The notes under the pieces: model-generated | What the model was told of the DNA's origin: nothing | The model's input: only the letters and a program-made list of their open reading frames with translations | Databases searched by the model: none | Translations under genes and position numbers: made by a program | Shown: positions 1 through 5,423 of the stretch, piece by piece | Position numbering within the stretch: position 1 is the stretch's first letter | Layout: each line of letters opens with the position of its first letter | Origin: an uncultured Acidobacteriota bacterium | GTDB taxonomy: Bacteria; Acidobacteriota; Blastocatellia; Pyrinomonadales; Pyrinomonadaceae | Assembly (NCBI GenBank): GCA_902826505.1 | Contig: CADEFG010000044.1 | Location: 1 to 6,967 of the forward strand | Length of the DNA stretch: 6,967 nt | Direction: 5' to 3'

Positions 1-3
1 TGT

Positions 4-80
4 GGCGGCTATAGTTCAGTGGTTAGAGCGCCTGATTGTGGTTCAGGATGTCGAGGGTTCAAATCCCTCTAGCCGCCCCA
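4..80 (+). tRNA. tRNA-His (anticodon GTG)
   Basis: Complete histidine tRNA. The acceptor stem pairs GCGGCTA (5-11) with TAGCCGC (70-76). The extra G at 4 faces C77, the G-1:C73 pair that is the identity element for histidyl-tRNA synthetase. The anticodon stem is CCTGA (31-35) with TCAGG (43-47), closing a 7-base loop TTGTGGT with GTG at 38-40. The T arm is GAGGG/CCCTC around TTCAAAT. The 3' CCA (78-80) is encoded rather than added after transcription. Its promoter lies outside the window. A T-rich stretch follows at about 85-100, with no separate terminator hairpin. Confidence 0.98.
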
Positions 81-113
81 TAAATTTCTTTTCCGTTTTC
101 CCCTGAGTTTAAT

Positions 114-143
114 TTGTAATCTTCCGTCCGAAGAAACTATAAT
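114..143 (+). promoter_or_regulatory. sigma70-type promoter for the S8 protease gene
   Basis: TTGTAA (114-119) and a perfect TATAAT (138-143) are 18 bp apart, so transcription would start near 150 and leave a leader of about 65 bases before the ATG at 215. The spacer holds a small inverted repeat, CTTC-CGTCC-GAAG (121-133), which sits where a repressor operator could lie but is short enough to be chance. Prediction from base pattern only. Confidence 0.55.
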
Positions 144-214
144 CTTTAATATTTTTGTATTTTTCATTCAAAAAATTGCACTGTTGTTTAAGGCAAGTTT
201 TTACAAATTCCGTT

Positions 215-1762
215 ATGAAAGCCGTTAAATTTATTTTCTTTTTCGCCCTACTGCTTTTGCCCGTCAATTTGGTTGTTGGTCAGAAAACTGAAAAGGCATT
301 TGCCGACGGCGAGGTTTTGGTGAAATTTAAAAGCGGCACGGCTTCGTCAATGGTCGCGCAAACCAATCAGGTGATCGGTGCCGAGCTGATCGAAACGCTT
401 GGCGATCTGAACTGGATCCGCGTCAAACTGCCCGCCGGCATGACGGTCGAAAAAGCAATCGAACGATACAAAACCTTCGGCGAGATCGAAGCCGTTCAGC
501 CGAATTTTTATTATCACCTGATGGTGACGCCGAACGACCCGCAATTCCCGAACACCGGAATGTATGGGCTGACGAAAATTTCCGCGCCGCTCGCCTGGGA
601 TCTGACGACCGGCAGTTCGACGGTCGTCGTCGCCGACATCGACACCGGCATCCGCTACACGCACGAAGATCTGGCGGCAAATATGTGGACCAATCCGGGC
701 GAAACCAACAATAACGGGATTGACGACGACGGCAACGGTTTTATCGACGACTTTTACGGTTATGATTTTCGTTTCAACGATTCCAATCCGATCGATGAAA
801 ACGGACACGGCACGCATACGTCGGGGACGATCGGCGCGGTCGGCAACAACAGCCTCGCGGTGACGGGCGTCAATTTGAACGTCAAACTAATGGCGATCAA
901 GATCTACAGCGCGGGCGCGGCGGATTCGACTTCGGCAATGCTCGTCAATGCTTATAATTACGTTCGAATGATGAAAAATCGCGGCGTCAATATTCGCGTC
1001 ACAAACAATTCCTACGCCGATTGTCCCGAAGCCTGCGGTTATGACCAGGCAACCCGCGACGCGCTCGACGCGCTCGGCGAAGCGGGAGTTTTGAATGTTT
1101 TTGCGGCGGGCAACAATAACGGTCGGAACATCGATACGCAGCCGCTTTATCCGGCAAGTTATGATCTGCCGACGATTCTTTCGGTTGCCTCTTCGACTTC
1201 GACCGATGCGCGTTCGAGTTTTTCAAACATCGGCGCGGTCAGCGTCGATCTTGCCGCGCCCGGCTCCGGCATTATGAGCACCACCAACGGCTCAAATTCG
1301 AGTTACGGGCTTTCGAGCGGCACTTCGATGGCAACGCCGCATGTCGCGGGCGCGGCGGCACTGCTTTCGTCGTTTAATCCAGATCTTTCGACGGCTTCGC
1401 TCAAAGCGACGCTGATGAACACGGTTGATGTGCTGGCAAATTGGAACGGCTTGGTCAAAACGGGCGGCAGATTGAATGTTCAGCGGGCATTGCAGAATCA
1501 AACGGTTTGCAGTTTCAATCTTTCGCAAACAGATTTACTCGCGCCGACCAAAGGCGGCGTTTTTACGGTCAATGTGACCGCCCCGGCGAATTGCGATTAT
1601 ACGGTCAAAAGCAATGCCCGATGGATCAATTTGACGAGCGCGGCACCGCTCAGCGGAAACGGCGCGGTTTCGTTCCGGGTGGCGACGAATCAACAGATTT
1701 CGCGAACCGGCACGATCACGATCGGCGGACAGGTTTTGACCGTTACGCAATCGAGAAATTAA
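215..1762 (+). CDS. secreted subtilisin-like (S8) serine protease with C-terminal BACON-like domain
   Basis: Exported serine endopeptidase of 515 residues. Residues 1-22 are a Sec signal peptide (basic start, then FFFALLLL), with likely cleavage between Gly22 and Gln23. Residues 30-100 look like the fervidolysin-type propeptide (DGEVLVKFKSG to VQPNFYY) that blocks the enzyme until maturation. The catalytic domain spans about 115-430: Asp143 in DIDTG, His198 in NGHGTH, oxyanion Asn300 in AAGNNNG and Ser371 in SGTSMATPH, so the triad is complete. An Asp/Asn-rich loop (about 164-180, GIDDDGNG) probably binds calcium. Residues 431-515 resemble a BACON domain (WINLTSA, R-x-GTITI-x-G, TVTQ); Cys432 and Cys460 could form a disulfide. 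Cys270 and Cys274 flank a short catalytic-domain loop. The reading frame also opens from a TTG at 155, but the ATG at 215 gives a clean signal peptide. No Shine-Dalgarno is seen at either. The substrate is unknown; a nutritional extracellular role is inferred. Confidence 0.93.
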   Translation: MKAVKFIFFFALLLLPVNLVVGQKTEKAFADGEVLVKFKSGTASSMVAQTNQVIGAELIETLGDLNWIRVKLPAGMTVEKAIERYKTFGEIEAVQPNFYYHLMVTPNDPQFPNTGMYGLTKISAPLAWDLTTGSSTVVVADIDTGIRYTHEDLAANMWTNPGETNNNGIDDDGNGFIDDFYGYDFRFNDSNPIDENGHGTHTSGTIGAVGNNSLAVTGVNLNVKLMAIKIYSAGAADSTSAMLVNAYNYVRMMKNRGVNIRVTNNSYADCPEACGYDQATRDALDALGEAGVLNVFAAGNNNGRNIDTQPLYPASYDLPTILSVASSTSTDARSSFSNIGAVSVDLAAPGSGIMSTTNGSNSSYGLSSGTSMATPHVAGAAALLSSFNPDLSTASLKATLMNTVDVLANWNGLVKTGGRLNVQRALQNQTVCSFNLSQTDLLAPTKGGVFTVNVTAPANCDYTVKSNARWINLTSAAPLSGNGAVSFRVATNQQISRTGTITIGGQVLTVTQSRN

Positions 1763-1766
1763 TTTT

Positions 1767-1802
1767 TTGATAAAATTTTGGCGCTATTCCAACTTTTATC
1801 AA
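1767..1802. terminator. AT-rich hairpin just after the protease stop codon
   Basis: TTGATAAAA (1767-1775) is the exact reverse complement of TTTTATCAA (1794-1802). Inside, TTGG (1778-1781) pairs with CCAA (1789-1792) around a 7-base loop. It begins 5 bases after the stop codon, so it could end or stabilise the protease mRNA. It lacks a GC-rich core and is not followed by a T run, so it is not a classic intrinsic terminator. Confidence 0.4.
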
Positions 1803-1818
1803 TTTAGGAGCGTCTAAA
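1803..1818. promoter_or_regulatory. palindrome TTTAG-N6-CTAAA (copy 1)
   Basis: TTTAG (1803-1807) and CTAAA (1814-1818) are inverted around GAGCGT. It resembles the palindrome at 1891-1905 and shares the string CGTCTAAA with it. Candidate regulator binding site about 175 bp upstream of the VCBS gene. Inferred from symmetry and repetition only. Confidence 0.3.
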
Positions 1819-1859
1819 AGCGCAGAACAAAGGTAAAGGATAAAGGTAAAATTTCGGTG

Positions 1860-1880
1860 TTGACAAGGTTTTTCTGTCAA
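1860..1880. promoter_or_regulatory. inverted repeat TTGACA-N9-TGTCAA
   Basis: TTGACA (1860-1865) is an exact inverted match to TGTCAA (1875-1880). TTGACA is also the consensus -35 hexamer, but no good -10 sits 16-18 bp downstream (ATCTTG at 17). An operator or a small hairpin is the likelier reading. A 9-base direct repeat AAAGGTAAA lies just upstream (1829-1837 and 1842-1850). Confidence 0.3.
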
Positions 1881-1885
1881 ATATC

Positions 1886-1915
1886 TTGCATTTAGTTCGT
1901 CTAAAGTAGTATATT
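1886..1915 (+). promoter_or_regulatory. candidate promoter of the VCBS-repeat gene
   Basis: TTGCAT (1886-1891) and TATATT (1910-1915) are 18 bp apart. Transcription would begin near 1922 and give a leader of about 70 bases. The palindrome at 1891-1905 lies in the -35/-10 spacer, a standard position for repression. Moderate match only; other -10-like strings (TATAGT at 1925-1930) are nearby. Confidence 0.4.
1891..1905. promoter_or_regulatory. palindrome TTTAG-N5-CTAAA (copy 2), candidate operator
   Basis: TTTAG (1891-1895) and CTAAA (1901-1905) are inverted around TTCGT. It is the second copy of the motif at 1803-1818 and lies between the candidate -35 and -10. The 87-88 bp between copies is roughly eight helical turns, which would suit looping by one regulator. 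That last point is inference. Confidence 0.35.
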
Positions 1916-1931
1916 GGACATTCCTATAGTC

Positions 1932-1951
1932 TTTGGCGTTACTTTGCCAAA
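1932..1951 (+). promoter_or_regulatory. leader hairpin TTTGGC-N8-GCCAAA
   Basis: TTTGGC (1932-1937) pairs exactly with GCCAAA (1946-1951) around an 8-base loop. It falls in the predicted untranslated leader of the VCBS gene, about 30 bases before its ribosome binding site. The half-site CTTTGC recurs at 1954-1959. It may affect mRNA stability; no known riboswitch pattern was recognised. Confidence 0.3.
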
Positions 1952-1980
1952 ACCTTTGCAAAATAAAATCAGATAGTTTT

Positions 1981-1985
1981 AAGGA
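1981..1985 (+). promoter_or_regulatory. ribosome binding site of the VCBS gene
   Basis: AAGGA sits 8 bases before the ATG at 1994 and fixes that start. It is one of only two clear Shine-Dalgarno sequences in the window. Confidence 0.7.
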
Positions 1986-1993
1986 TAATAAAA

Positions 1994-2962
1994 ATGAAAA
2001 GTATTTTGACCAAAAGCGGCAAATTTAGTGTGTTTTTTGCGCTTGTAGTTCTTCTGGTAGTTTCGGCTGCGGGGCAAAACAAATTGCGCACGGCGCTTGA
2101 TTATGACGGCGATAACAAAGCCGATTTTTCGGTTTTCCGCCCGAGCAACAATGTCTGGTATATCAATAAATCCGCCGGCGGATTTTTGTTTCAGCAATTT
2201 GGTTTGGCAAATTCCGATTATATGGCACCGGGCGATTATGACGGTGACGGTAAAGGTGATGTTTCGGTTTGGCGCGACACGGACGGCGTCTGGTATCGTT
2301 TGAACAGCTCGACCAACGCGTTTGTCGCTTTTAATTTCGGACTGACCGGCGATGAACCGGTTGCCCGCGATTATGACGGCGACGGCAAAACCGATCTGGC
2401 GGTCGTTCGCCGGACGGGCGGAAATATGATCTGGTATGTGTCGCGAAGCTCGGACGGCGGATTTGTCGCTTACCAGTTCGGACTTTCGACCGATTACACG
2501 GCGTGCGGCGACTATGACGGCGACGGCAAATTCGATTTTGCGATCCAACGTCCGGGCGCGACCGCCGCGGCACAATCAACTTTTTATATTCAACGCAGCA
2601 CCGACGGCGGATTTACCATTACCAATTGGGGCTTGAGCAACGATTTGGTCGTGCCGGGCGATTATGACGGCGACGGCAAAACCGATATTGCGGTTGTTCG
2701 CGAAGGCGCGACACCGACCTCAAATCTGGTTTGGTATATTCAAAAAAGTTCGGACGGCGGTCTGATCGCCAATACTTTCGGCGTGACGGGCTCGGATTTG
2801 AACGCCCAAAACGATTATGACGGCGACGGCAAATGCGATTTCGGCATCTGGCGCGACTCGAACGGCAGCTTCTACGTTCTGCGAAGCTCGGACGGCGTTC
2901 TGGCAGTCGTTCAATGGGGCGCGGCGAGCGATTTCCCGATTGCCGCTTACGATACGCACTAA
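1994..2962 (+). CDS. secreted FG-GAP/VCBS repeat protein (six calcium-loop repeats)
   Basis: Exported protein of 322 residues. Residues 1-27 form a Sec signal peptide (FSVFFALVVLLVVSAAG), with likely cleavage before Gln28. The rest is a tandem array of about 45-51 residue repeats, each with an EF-hand-like loop DYDGDGKxD. The loops begin at Asp36, 81, 126, 173, 223 and 274. Each is followed by a strand of the type (F/L/I)(S/A)V(F/W/V)R, a WY strand, an SSDGG turn and a QFGL motif. A final partial unit ends SDFPIAAYDTH without its own loop. FG-GAP/VCBS repeats (PF13517 type) fold into calcium-stabilised beta-propellers, so a six- or seven-bladed disc is inferred. There is no catalytic domain, lipobox, membrane anchor or C-terminal sorting domain, so it is probably soluble in the periplasm or medium. 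A role in binding or adhesion is a guess. It has its own promoter region and a strong terminator, so it is probably transcribed alone. Confidence 0.88.
   Translation: MKSILTKSGKFSVFFALVVLLVVSAAGQNKLRTALDYDGDNKADFSVFRPSNNVWYINKSAGGFLFQQFGLANSDYMAPGDYDGDGKGDVSVWRDTDGVWYRLNSSTNAFVAFNFGLTGDEPVARDYDGDGKTDLAVVRRTGGNMIWYVSRSSDGGFVAYQFGLSTDYTACGDYDGDGKFDFAIQRPGATAAAQSTFYIQRSTDGGFTITNWGLSNDLVVPGDYDGDGKTDIAVVREGATPTSNLVWYIQKSSDGGLIANTFGVTGSDLNAQNDYDGDGKCDFGIWRDSNGSFYVLRSSDGVLAVVQWGAASDFPIAAYDTH
2099..2833 (+). repeat. tandem coding repeats encoding calcium-binding loops
   Basis: Six copies of the 21-base unit encoding DYDGDGK begin at 2099, 2234, 2369, 2510, 2660 and 2813, with periods of 135, 135, 141, 150 and 153 bp. 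The copies at 2369, 2660 and 2813 are identical at the DNA level. The one at 2510 differs by one silent base, and the first encodes DNK in place of DGK. Such near-identity suggests recent duplication or gene conversion among blades, or strong codon preference. Confidence 0.85.
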
Positions 2963-2985
2963 TTTTTGCTGAATGGTCAAATTTG

Positions 2986-3020
2986 AAAGGTTGAAGGCTT
3001 TTGCGGTCTTCAACCTTTTT
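2986..3020 (+). terminator. intrinsic terminator of the VCBS gene
   Basis: AAAGGTTGAAG (2986-2996) pairs perfectly with CTTCAACCTTT (3008-3018), an 11-bp stem with an 11-base loop that can close further through G-T and C-G pairs. The stem runs directly into TTTTTGTTTG. It lies 24 bases after the stop codon and is the clearest terminator in the window. The A-rich 5' side offers a weaker mirror-image function. Confidence 0.88.
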
Positions 3021-3036
3021 GTTTGCTTGTTAAAGT

Positions 3037-3132
3037 GTTAATCGTCAATCGTCAATCGAAATTAAATTTATTCATCAACCTGCGTTCAAAGAATATTTTT
3101 CCCCAATTGGCAATTCTCGATCGACGATTAAC
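3037..3132. repeat. long-arm inverted repeat in the spacer before rfaE1
   Basis: GTTAATCGTC (3037-3046) is the exact reverse complement of GACGATTAAC (3123-3132). The similarity continues inward with small gaps to about 3064 and 3108. The left arm contains a 7-bp tandem unit, AATCGTC, about 2.7 copies (3040-3060). Two short palindromes, CCAATTGG (3103-3110) and TCGATCGA (3117-3124), lie in or near the right arm. No gene is visible in 3021-3190. It resembles a small non-autonomous intergenic element, but no transposase or target duplication was seen. Confidence 0.5.
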
Positions 3133-3164
3133 GAGCAACCGTCTTTTTGTGCAAAGTCTCGTTT

Positions 3165-3170
3165 TATAGT
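3165..3170 (+). promoter_or_regulatory. possible -10 element for the heptose operon
   Basis: TATAGT lies 20 bases before the ATG at 3191, which would give a leader of only about 15 bases. No convincing -35 hexamer is placed at 16-18 bp, and no Shine-Dalgarno precedes the ATG. Weak prediction. Confidence 0.25.
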
Positions 3171-3190
3171 AATTTGGTTGTATCTCAAAA

Positions 3191-4198
3191 ATGAACGATC
3201 TAGCAGAAATCATCAAACAAAAATTCCCGAATAAAACCGTGGTAATCGTCGGCGATATGGTTGCCGACCAGTTTTTGCGCGGCACGATCGCGCGTGTTTC
3301 GCGTGAAGCGCCCGTATTTATTCTGCGCCACGATGAAACCGAAACGCTTGCGGGCGGCGCGGCAAATGCGGCAACGAATGTCGCTTCGCTCAGCGGAAAC
3401 GCCGTTTTGGTCGGAATTGTCGGCAAGGACGCAAACGGAAACGCACTTTTGGAGCGGCTCAGGGAATCGAAGGTTAATTGCGATTTTCTCGTGGCGGCGG
3501 ACAAATTTTCGACGACGACCAAAGTGCGTGTGCTTGCCGGACAACATTTTGCGCCGCGCCAGCAGGTTATTCGGATCGACTATGAAAACCAGCAACCCGT
3601 CGACGACGAAACAACCGCGCAGTTAAAAGCCAACTTGATAAAGGCATGCGAAAAAGCCGCCGCGATCATTATTTCCGATTACAATTACGGCGTCGCAAAC
3701 AAGGAAATAACAAGACTTGCGCAACAGATCGCCGCCGAAAAAAATATTCCGCTGATCGTTGATTCGCGGTTTCGTTTAACGGAATTTCACGGCGCGACGA
3801 CCGCGACGCCGAATCAGGAAGAAGTCGAGCAGATTTTAGGAAAAGGTTTTACCGAAACCGATTGCGCCGAACTTTGCCGCCGGCTCGGCTACCAGTCACT
3901 GCTCATCACGCGCGGCAACAAAGGAATGCTTTTGATCGAAAAAGATAAATCGCCTTTGCAGATGGAAGCCGTCGGTTCGAAAGAACCGGTCGATGTGACG
4001 GGCGCGGGCGATACGGTCATCGCCGCCTACGCTTTGGGTTTGGCGTGCGGATTGAGCTTTGCCGAAAGCGCGAGGCTCGCCAATAATGCGGGCGGAATTG
4101 TCGTGATGAAAAAAGGAACGGCTTCCGTCAGCGCCGAAGAATTGATCTCGTCGCTGTCAAAAACCGAGATCTTTGAACAAAAAGCGCAAACCTTATGA
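3191..4198 (+). CDS. rfaE1: D-glycero-beta-D-manno-heptose-7-phosphate kinase (RfaE1/HldA)
   Basis: PfkB-family sugar kinase of 335 residues, a normal length for stand-alone RfaE1. It phosphorylates D-glycero-D-manno-heptose 7-phosphate at C1 with ATP, the first activation step toward the ADP-heptose used in the lipopolysaccharide inner core; cytoplasmic. N-terminal VVIVGDMVADQFLRG (17-31) and SREAP (37-41) match the HldE kinase half (VGDVMLDRYWYG and SPEAP). GGAANAATNVASL (55-67) is the sugar-binding signature. TPNQEEVEQILG (206-217) is typical. DVTGAGDT (268-275) holds the anion hole and catalytic base Asp274. The usual SDYGKG segment reads SDYNYG (162-167), a local variant. The next gene begins inside its stop codon (ATGA), so the two halves that are fused in E. 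coli HldE are separate but coupled here. No Shine-Dalgarno is visible. Confidence 0.9.
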   Translation: MNDLAEIIKQKFPNKTVVIVGDMVADQFLRGTIARVSREAPVFILRHDETETLAGGAANAATNVASLSGNAVLVGIVGKDANGNALLERLRESKVNCDFLVAADKFSTTTKVRVLAGQHFAPRQQVIRIDYENQQPVDDETTAQLKANLIKACEKAAAIIISDYNYGVANKEITRLAQQIAAEKNIPLIVDSRFRLTEFHGATTATPNQEEVEQILGKGFTETDCAELCRRLGYQSLLITRGNKGMLLIEKDKSPLQMEAVGSKEPVDVTGAGDTVIAAYALGLACGLSFAESARLANNAGGIVVMKKGTASVSAEELISSLSKTEIFEQKAQTL

Positions 4199-4680
4199 AT
4201 CAAACAAACTCATTCGCGCCCGTCTTAGAACGCAACCGGCTGGTTGCGCGGGTTGCCATCGAACGGCGCAAAGGCGCGCGCATTGTGCTGGCGAACGGCT
4301 GTTTCGACCTTTTTCACGTCGGTCATATTCGTTATCTGGCAGGCGCTCAAGCCCTCGGCGACATTTTGATCGTCGGTATTAATTCCGATTTGCAAGTGCG
4401 CCGGTTAAAGGGCGAAAATCGCCCGTTGATGCCCGAACACGAACGCGCCGAGATCGTTTCCGCCCTGAAATTCGTTGACCTCGTGACGATTTTCGACGAA
4501 CCGACCGTCGCCGAACTGATTCGCGCGGTGCGTCCGGATTTTCACGCGAAAGGCACGGATTATACGACCGAAAGTGTTCCCGAACGCGCGATCGTTCGCG
4601 AATACGGCGGCAAAACAGTGATCGTCGGCGACCCGAAAGATCATTCTTCGACCGATTTGATAAAATTAGTCAGCAGGTAA
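4195..4680 (+). CDS. rfaE2: D-glycero-beta-D-manno-heptose 1-phosphate adenylyltransferase (RfaE2/HldC)
   Basis: Cytidylyltransferase-like nucleotidyltransferase of 161 residues, the usual size for the stand-alone enzyme. It transfers AMP from ATP to heptose 1-phosphate. Key motifs: NGCFDLFHVGH (34-44) with the nucleotide-binding HxGH at 41-44, GINSD (61-65), KGENRP (72-77), and SSTDLI (151-156) near the C-terminus, which matches the conserved S/T-rich phosphate-binding end of the family. FDEPTVAELI and RPDFHAKGTDY (113-123) are also characteristic. The start ATG overlaps the TGA of the upstream kinase gene, pointing to translational coupling. In the full pathway GmhA, GmhB and HldD would be needed; none is in this window. 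Stop codon is TAA at 4678. Confidence 0.92.
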   Translation: MNQTNSFAPVLERNRLVARVAIERRKGARIVLANGCFDLFHVGHIRYLAGAQALGDILIVGINSDLQVRRLKGENRPLMPEHERAEIVSALKFVDLVTIFDEPTVAELIRAVRPDFHAKGTDYTTESVPERAIVREYGGKTVIVGDPKDHSSTDLIKLVSR

Positions 4681-4684
4681 AATC

Positions 4685-4789
4685 ACGAATTTCAAATTAC
4701 GAATTACGATTGATTTTGCGGTTCAAATCTAACGTCAATTTGAAAATTGTTTCCTTCAATTCGTAATTTTAAATTCGTAATTCGTAATT
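4685..4789. repeat. large AT-rich inverted repeat with nested hairpin
   Basis: The 21-base arm at 4685-4705 matches the reverse complement of 4758-4778 with one mismatch (C at 4693). The arms are built from ATTACGA/TCGTAAT words, with one further copy each at 4706-4711 and 4779-4789. Inside, TTCAAAT (4722-4728) pairs exactly with ATTTGAA (4738-4744) around a 9-base loop. The element fills nearly the whole gap between rfaE2 and the next gene. It could fold as a cruciform or, in RNA, as a long hairpin that attenuates read-through. No open frame or T run was seen. Confidence 0.65.
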
Positions 4790-4795
4790 GAACAA

Positions 4796-5386
4796 ATGTG
4801 GAATGCGCGCACAAAAACCGATCTGATGATCGAAGTTTGGGAAAAACTCGATTGCGAAAGCGTCGGTGCCAAAGAAATCGAAGCGATCGAAATCGCCGTC
4901 GAAGACCGGTTCGGTTTCGGCGCGGTCGAATCGCCGATGACGATCGCGCGGCTTTTAGCCGATGAAGGCGCCGAATTGCGCCACGCCGAAATCCTCGAAC
5001 TCGATGTCCGGCGACGCCAGGAATCGCCTTACGACGCGATGTTTCGCAATATTTTGAAGTTTGCCGATTTCAAACAAACCTTGATCTCGATCCGGCGGCT
5101 CGAAAATTTAAGAAAAAAACTCGTTTCGGAAAACGACCGGGAAGGTTTGCGGCGGCTTCGCGAAATTGCGATCAAAGGCAAAAACCGCGCTCAGATGATC
5201 GCTCGTAACGAACGGGTTGACGAAAATAAACGCGCCGAAAAAGCCGAGATCGCCGAATGGTTCACGCTCTGGCTGCAATCGCCCGAAATTTTTGAAAACT
5301 GGGTCGAATTAAGGCAAAATTCAAAGGATTTTAAAGAAAGATTTAACGAAGCCGCCGAGCCCGCCGAGTTCACGGAGAAAAAATAA
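4796..5386 (+). CDS. hypothetical charged, alpha-helical protein
   Basis: I do not recognise this 196-residue protein. It has no signal peptide or membrane segment, so it is probably cytoplasmic. The N-terminal third (LMIEVWEKLDCESVGAKEI, then EDRFGFGAVESPMTIARLL) looks like a compact helical domain. Residues 84-150 are rich in Arg, Lys and Glu with Leu/Ile spacing (LISIRRLENLRKKL) and could form a helical hairpin or coiled coil. The tryptophan-containing helix WFTLWLQSPEIFENWVELRQ (155-174) follows. The last residues (EAAEPAEFTEKK) are encoded by an intergenic-type repeat and may be dispensable. It starts 7 bases after the AT-rich inverted repeat. No Shine-Dalgarno is seen, and Met11 is an alternative start. 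rsmE begins 37 bases after its stop, so the two may be co-transcribed. Codon use matches the neighbours, which supports a real gene. Function unknown. Confidence 0.75.
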   Translation: MWNARTKTDLMIEVWEKLDCESVGAKEIEAIEIAVEDRFGFGAVESPMTIARLLADEGAELRHAEILELDVRRRQESPYDAMFRNILKFADFKQTLISIRRLENLRKKLVSENDREGLRRLREIAIKGKNRAQMIARNERVDENKRAEKAEIAEWFTLWLQSPEIFENWVELRQNSKDFKERFNEAAEPAEFTEKK

Positions 5387-5414
5387 ATCACATAAATCTT
5401 CGGTGAACTGCGGT
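5351..5414. repeat. CCGCCGAG-type dispersed repeat spanning a gene end and the rsmE leader
   Basis: A 9-bp near-duplicate, GCCGCCGAG then CCCGCCGAG (5351-5368), runs into TTCACGGAGA (5369-5378). An approximately inverted copy follows at 5397-5414 (TCTTCGGTGAACTGCGGT), with exact core GTTCAC (5368-5373) against GTGAAC (5403-5408). The pattern resembles the 'CCGCRGAG...ACGGAGA' spacer repeats seen in many bacterial genomes; that likeness is from memory, not a search. It covers the last codons and stop of the 4796-5386 gene and a GTG at 5403 in frame with rsmE. Confidence 0.5.
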
Positions 5415-5423
5415 CAAAATTAT

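Noticed and set aside
56..65. GGTTCAAATC of the tRNA T arm recurs at 4720-4729, as in an integration att site
   Set aside because: Only 10 bases match, the copy is not extended toward the tRNA 3' end, and no integrase or phage gene is present. Probably chance.
155..214. N-terminal extension of the protease from a TTG at 155
   Set aside because: It adds 20 residues in front of a well-formed signal peptide that starts at the ATG at 215, with no Shine-Dalgarno and only about 5 bases after the predicted transcription start.
347..817. 156-residue minus-strand open frame inside the protease gene
   Set aside because: It lies opposite conserved catalytic-domain sequence, with a composition typical of the complement of GC-rich codons. 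No recognisable domain or ribosome binding site.
1979..2575. 198-residue minus-strand open frame with repeated AVAVIIA-like segments
   Set aside because: Its periodicity is simply the reverse complement of the calcium-loop repeats in the VCBS gene.
3200..3595. Minus-strand frames within rfaE1
   Set aside because: They overlap the strongly supported kinase frame and show no independent start signals or family features.
4173..4382. 69-residue plus-strand frame across the rfaE1/rfaE2 junction
   Set aside because: It is a shifted reading of rfaE2, Arg-rich as expected for an off-frame, and conflicts with the clear ATGA coupling.
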